The position numbers were made by a program, and so were the translations under genes. From contig NZ_JACRAW010000103.1 in NCBI RefSeq assembly GCF_016213215.1, positions 1 to 35,572 of the forward strand: a stretch of 35,572 bases of DNA, written 5' to 3'. Below are positions 33,213 through 35,572 of the stretch, piece after piece (position 1 is the stretch's first letter; the number at the start of each line of letters is the position of its first letter). The notes under the pieces are model-generated. The model was not told the DNA's origin and made no database searches. It worked only from the letters and a program-made list of their open reading frames with translations. This stretch comes from Bradyrhizobium sp. Its GTDB lineage: Bacteria; Pseudomonadota; Alphaproteobacteria; Rhizobiales; Xanthobacteraceae.

Positions 33213-34254
33213 GCAAGGCTCGTCAGTACAAGGCTCGGTATCGAATGGCGGCAAGAGGCTGGAGGTCACCGTCGGCGGCGACGAGGGATCGGCCCGGCTC
33301 GACCGCGTGCTGGCGGCGCGGCTGCCGGAACTGTCGCGCTCCCGGCTGAAGGCGCTGATCCTCGAGGGCGCGGTGAGGCTCGGAACCGGCGCGGTCCGCG
33401 ACCCCGCTTATCACGTCGGCAAAGGCGATACGATCATAATCGACGTGCCGGAGGCGGTCCCGGCGGAGCCGAAAGGCGAAAAGATCGCGCTCGATATCGT
33501 CTACGAGGACGACGACATCATCGTCATCGACAAGCCGAGGGGGCTCGTGGTGCATCCGGCCGCCGGGCACGAGACCGGCACGCTGGTGAACGCGCTGATC
33601 GCCCATTGCGGCACCAGCCTGTCCGGGATCGGCGGGGTCCGCCGTCCCGGCATCGTGCACCGGCTGGACAAGGACACCACCGGGCTGATGGTGGTCGCCA
33701 AGAACGATCTGGCGCACCAGTCGCTGTCGGCGCAGTTCGCCGACCATGGCCGGACCGGGGAGATGCGGCGCGGGTACCTGGCGTTCGTCTGGGGTGTTCC
33801 CAGCCGCCAGCGCGGCACGATCGAGGCGCCGATCGACCGTCATCCGCATGCCCGCGATAAAATGGCGGTACGGCCCGGCGGCCGCGAGGCGGTGACCCAC
33901 TGGGAGGTCCGCCAGACGTTCGCCGGGCGTGACGGCAAGCCGGTCGCCTCCCTCGTCGGCTGCGAGCTCGAGACGGGGCGCACCCACCAGATCCGCGTCC
34001 ATCTCGCCCATATCGGTCACCCTCTGATGGGGGATGCCGTCTATGGCCCGCACTTCAAGACCAAGGCCAGCCAGCTCGGACCCCAGGCGCAGGCCGCCCT
34101 GACGGCGCTCGGACGGCAGGCGCTGCATGCCTATCTACTGGTATTGGAGCACCCTCGCAGCGGCGAGCTTTTGCATTGGGAATCGCCTTTGCCGGGGGAT
34201 TTACGACTTTTGCGCGAGGCGCTGGCCAGCGGCGCTATGACGCAGACCGTTTGA
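33211..34254 (+). CDS. RluA-family 23S rRNA pseudouridine synthase
   Basis: This 347-residue protein from ATG 33211 has an N-terminal S4 RNA-binding domain (about 20-75: SARLDRVLAARLPELSRSRLKALILEGAVRLG). A pseudouridine synthase domain follows, with catalytic D153 in HRLDKDTTGLMVVAKN. The GRTHQIRVHLAHIGHPLMGD motif is also present. S4 plus this fold is the RluC/RluD layout; which uridines are modified is not clear from sequence. The long frame opening at 33088 is overlap with the DUF6476 gene. A GGAAGAG stands rather far (13 bases) upstream. It is followed by rpoH after 201 bases, the usual order in this group. Confidence 0.92.
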   Translation: MQGSSVQGSVSNGGKRLEVTVGGDEGSARLDRVLAARLPELSRSRLKALILEGAVRLGTGAVRDPAYHVGKGDTIIIDVPEAVPAEPKGEKIALDIVYEDDDIIVIDKPRGLVVHPAAGHETGTLVNALIAHCGTSLSGIGGVRRPGIVHRLDKDTTGLMVVAKNDLAHQSLSAQFADHGRTGEMRRGYLAFVWGVPSRQRGTIEAPIDRHPHARDKMAVRPGGREAVTHWEVRQTFAGRDGKPVASLVGCELETGRTHQIRVHLAHIGHPLMGDAVYGPHFKTKASQLGPQAQAALTALGRQALHAYLLVLEHPRSGELLHWESPLPGDLRLLREALASGAMTQTV

Positions 34255-34283
34255 AATAACGCAGCTGTGACAACAGCTTATTA

Positions 34284-34305
34284 GGGTCACACGGTGACGT
34301 GACCC
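34284..34305. promoter_or_regulatory. Inverted repeat GGGTCAC-N8-GTGACCC upstream of rpoH
   Basis: Seven-base arms at 34284-34290 and 34299-34305 lie about 150 bases before the rpoH ATG and 30 after the pseudouridine synthase stop. It could be an operator for rpoH or a 3' hairpin of the preceding gene; there is no T run. A CCTATAGTG near 34328 may be part of an rpoH promoter. Confidence 0.35.
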
Positions 34306-34455
34306 CCGTAATCCTTCCAAAAGACATGCCCTATAGTGTATGTTGCAGTTGCGTTGGATAACCAGCGCGGAACATCGCAGCGCGACCGGCTTTAACCAAG
34401 CGGCCGCCTGCCTGGCCCGCCGATGTCGGGGGCCTGAACCCTTGGAGGGCGCTGA

Positions 34456-35355
34456 ATGGCCCGAACTGCTTCTTTGCCGGTTCTCAATGGAGAATCCGGC
34501 CTCTCTCGGTACCTCGCCGAGATCCGCAAATTCCCCATGCTGGAGCCGCACGAGGAATACATGCTCGCCAAGCGTTGGCGCGAGCATGACGATCGCGACG
34601 CGGCACATAAACTCGTCACCAGCCACCTCAGGCTCGTGGCCAAGATCGCCATGGGCTATCGCGGCTACGGGTTGCCGATTTCCGAGGTGGTCTCGGAGGG
34701 CAACGTCGGCCTGATGCAGGCGGTGAAGCGGTTCGAGCCCGAAAAGGGCTTTCGACTCGCCACCTACGCTATGTGGTGGATCAAGGCCTCGATACAAGAG
34801 TACATCCTGCGTTCCTGGTCGCTCGTGAAGATGGGCACCACCGCGAACCAGAAGAAACTGTTCTTCAACCTGCGCAAGGCCAAGAGCCGGATCTCCGCGC
34901 TGGACGAGGGTGATTTGCACCCCGACCAGGTGAAGTTGATCGCCAAGCGTCTCGGCGTGACCGATCAGGACGTGATCGACATGAACCGGCGCCTGGGCGG
35001 CGACGCCTCGCTGAATGCGCCGATCCGCGACGACGGCGAAGCCGGCGAATGGCAGGACTGGCTGGTCGATACCTCGCCCAACCAGGAAGCCATCATGGCC
35101 GAGCACGAGGAATACGATCACCGCCGCGAGGCGCTGACCGGGGCGATCGAAGTGCTCAACCCGCGCGAACGCCGCATCTTCGAGGCGCGGCGCCTCGCCG
35201 AGGACCCGATGACGCTGGAAGACCTCGCCGCCGAGTTCGGCGTGTCGCGCGAGCGCGTGCGCCAGATCGAGGTTCGCGCCTTCGAGAAGGTGCAGTCGGC
35301 GGTCAAGGGCGCCATCGCCAAGCAGGAACAGGCGGCCCTGGAAGCCGCGCACTAG
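34456..35355 (+). CDS. rpoH: RNA polymerase heat-shock sigma factor RpoH (sigma-32)
   Basis: This 299-residue protein carries sigma region 1.2 and 2 (SGLSRYLAEIRKFPMLEPHEEY, then GNVGLMQAVKRFEPEKGFRLATYAMWWIKASIQEYILRSWSLVK). The RpoH box QKKLFFNLR at 132-140 separates sigma-32 from other sigma-70 members. Region 4 (TLEDLAAEFGVSRERVRQIEVRAFEKV) closes the protein. It directs transcription of chaperone and protease genes under heat or envelope stress. It is followed by an intrinsic terminator. Alphaproteobacteria often have two or three RpoH copies; which one this is cannot be told. Confidence 0.96.
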   Translation: MARTASLPVLNGESGLSRYLAEIRKFPMLEPHEEYMLAKRWREHDDRDAAHKLVTSHLRLVAKIAMGYRGYGLPISEVVSEGNVGLMQAVKRFEPEKGFRLATYAMWWIKASIQEYILRSWSLVKMGTTANQKKLFFNLRKAKSRISALDEGDLHPDQVKLIAKRLGVTDQDVIDMNRRLGGDASLNAPIRDDGEAGEWQDWLVDTSPNQEAIMAEHEEYDHRREALTGAIEVLNPRERRIFEARRLAEDPMTLEDLAAEFGVSRERVRQIEVRAFEKVQSAVKGAIAKQEQAALEAAH

Positions 35356-35397
35356 CTAGCGCAGCTCACGCGCAATCAATTGGCGGATCGAGAAGAG

Positions 35398-35425
35398 AAG
35401 CCGGCGGCGACGCCGGCTTTTTTTT
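35398..35425 (+). terminator. Rho-independent terminator of rpoH
   Basis: A 9-bp stem AAGCCGGCG / CGCCGGCTT with loop GCGA is followed by eight T (35418-35425), 43 bases after the rpoH stop codon. Confidence 0.92.
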
Positions 35426-35490
35426 ATCTCTCCCCGCTTGCGGCAGGGCTATCGCATTTGAAAACGAACTTGGTGGCAGTTTCTTCGCGG

Positions 35491-35536
35491 CCATCCTTCG
35501 AGACGCCCGCTTTCAGCGGGCTCCTCAGGATGAGGT
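35491..35536. repeat. REP-like palindrome (third copy)
   Basis: CCATCCTTCGAGACG, a GCCCGC-TTTCA-GCGGGC stem, then CTCCTCAGGATGAGG. It has the same flanks as the two copies at 15492-15597 but a different, still self-complementary, centre. It stands beyond the rpoH terminator in non-coding sequence. Confidence 0.8.
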
Positions 35537-35572
35537 CTTGTTTCGCGGCGAAATATTGGACCCTCATGGTGA

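Noticed and set aside
1..35572. CRISPR arrays, rRNA genes, intact insertion sequences
   Set aside because: Looked for regularly spaced repeats, rRNA signatures and transposase motifs; none seen. The only RNA gene found is tRNA-Glu.

Overview
The window is GC-rich and gene-dense and looks like a chromosomal segment of an alphaproteobacterium of the order Hyphomicrobiales, most likely near Bradyrhizobium, Rhodopseudomonas or Afipia. This rests on several signs: a DUF6476 / RluA-family pseudouridine synthase / rpoH block, the 180-kDa class of NAD-glutamate dehydrogenase, a FixG/CcoG end followed by a FixK/FNR-type box, a FecR plus CHASE2-cyclase pair, and dispersed palindromes of the CTTCGAGACGC...GCTCCTCAGGATG type that I associate with this group. 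Nothing was searched against a database.

Region 1 (1-5743) carries the 3' end of ccoG and, after a FixK/FNR-like box, a compact operon hoxF-hoxU-hoxY-hoxH-hoxW. It encodes a soluble NAD-reducing [NiFe] hydrogenase (group 3d) and its maturation protease. Four of the five genes join by 4-base overlaps or near-contact. No hyp genes are in view. Region 2 (5879-7865) holds an aquaporin Z whose second NPA motif is missing through an apparent 8-codon in-frame deletion, and a convergent Tat-exported serine hydrolase. Region 3 (8001-12549, minus strand) is a cytochrome c oxidase operon: subunit II, subunit I, two subunit III-like proteins and subunit IV, resembling the alternative coxMNOP type.

Region 4 (13105-19809) is mixed: a DUF2189 membrane protein, a DUF2892 protein, an exported isochorismatase-like hydrolase, an M50-like HELGH membrane protein, an AT-richer hypothetical gene, and the FecR / CHASE2-adenylate cyclase pair. 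Region 5 (20183-25009) is the giant NAD-glutamate dehydrogenase. Region 6 (25010-26724) is decayed: an autotransporter-like remnant, a nuclease-like gene split by a one-base frameshift, and a small ORF.

Region 7 (26725-32760) is the most interesting part. A 16-bp copy of the 3' end of tRNA-Glu(CTC) lies at 26725-26740 and matches the tRNA end at 32745-32760, so the roughly 6 kb between them looks like a small genomic island integrated at that tRNA. All its recognisable cargo is on the minus strand: a 140-residue protein with a nitrile-hydratase-leader-like (NHLP) RiPP precursor pattern, a heme-oxygenase-like diiron oxidase (HDO) candidate, and a 1124-residue SAM / nucleotide cyclase / ATPase / TPR signalling protein. 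No integrase is visible. My reading is a candidate undescribed minimal RiPP or peptide-modification system with its own regulator, carried on a tRNA island.

Region 8 (32745-35572) returns to core genome: tRNA-Glu, a DUF6476 membrane protein, an RluA-family pseudouridine synthase, rpoH with a clear terminator, and a REP-like palindrome.
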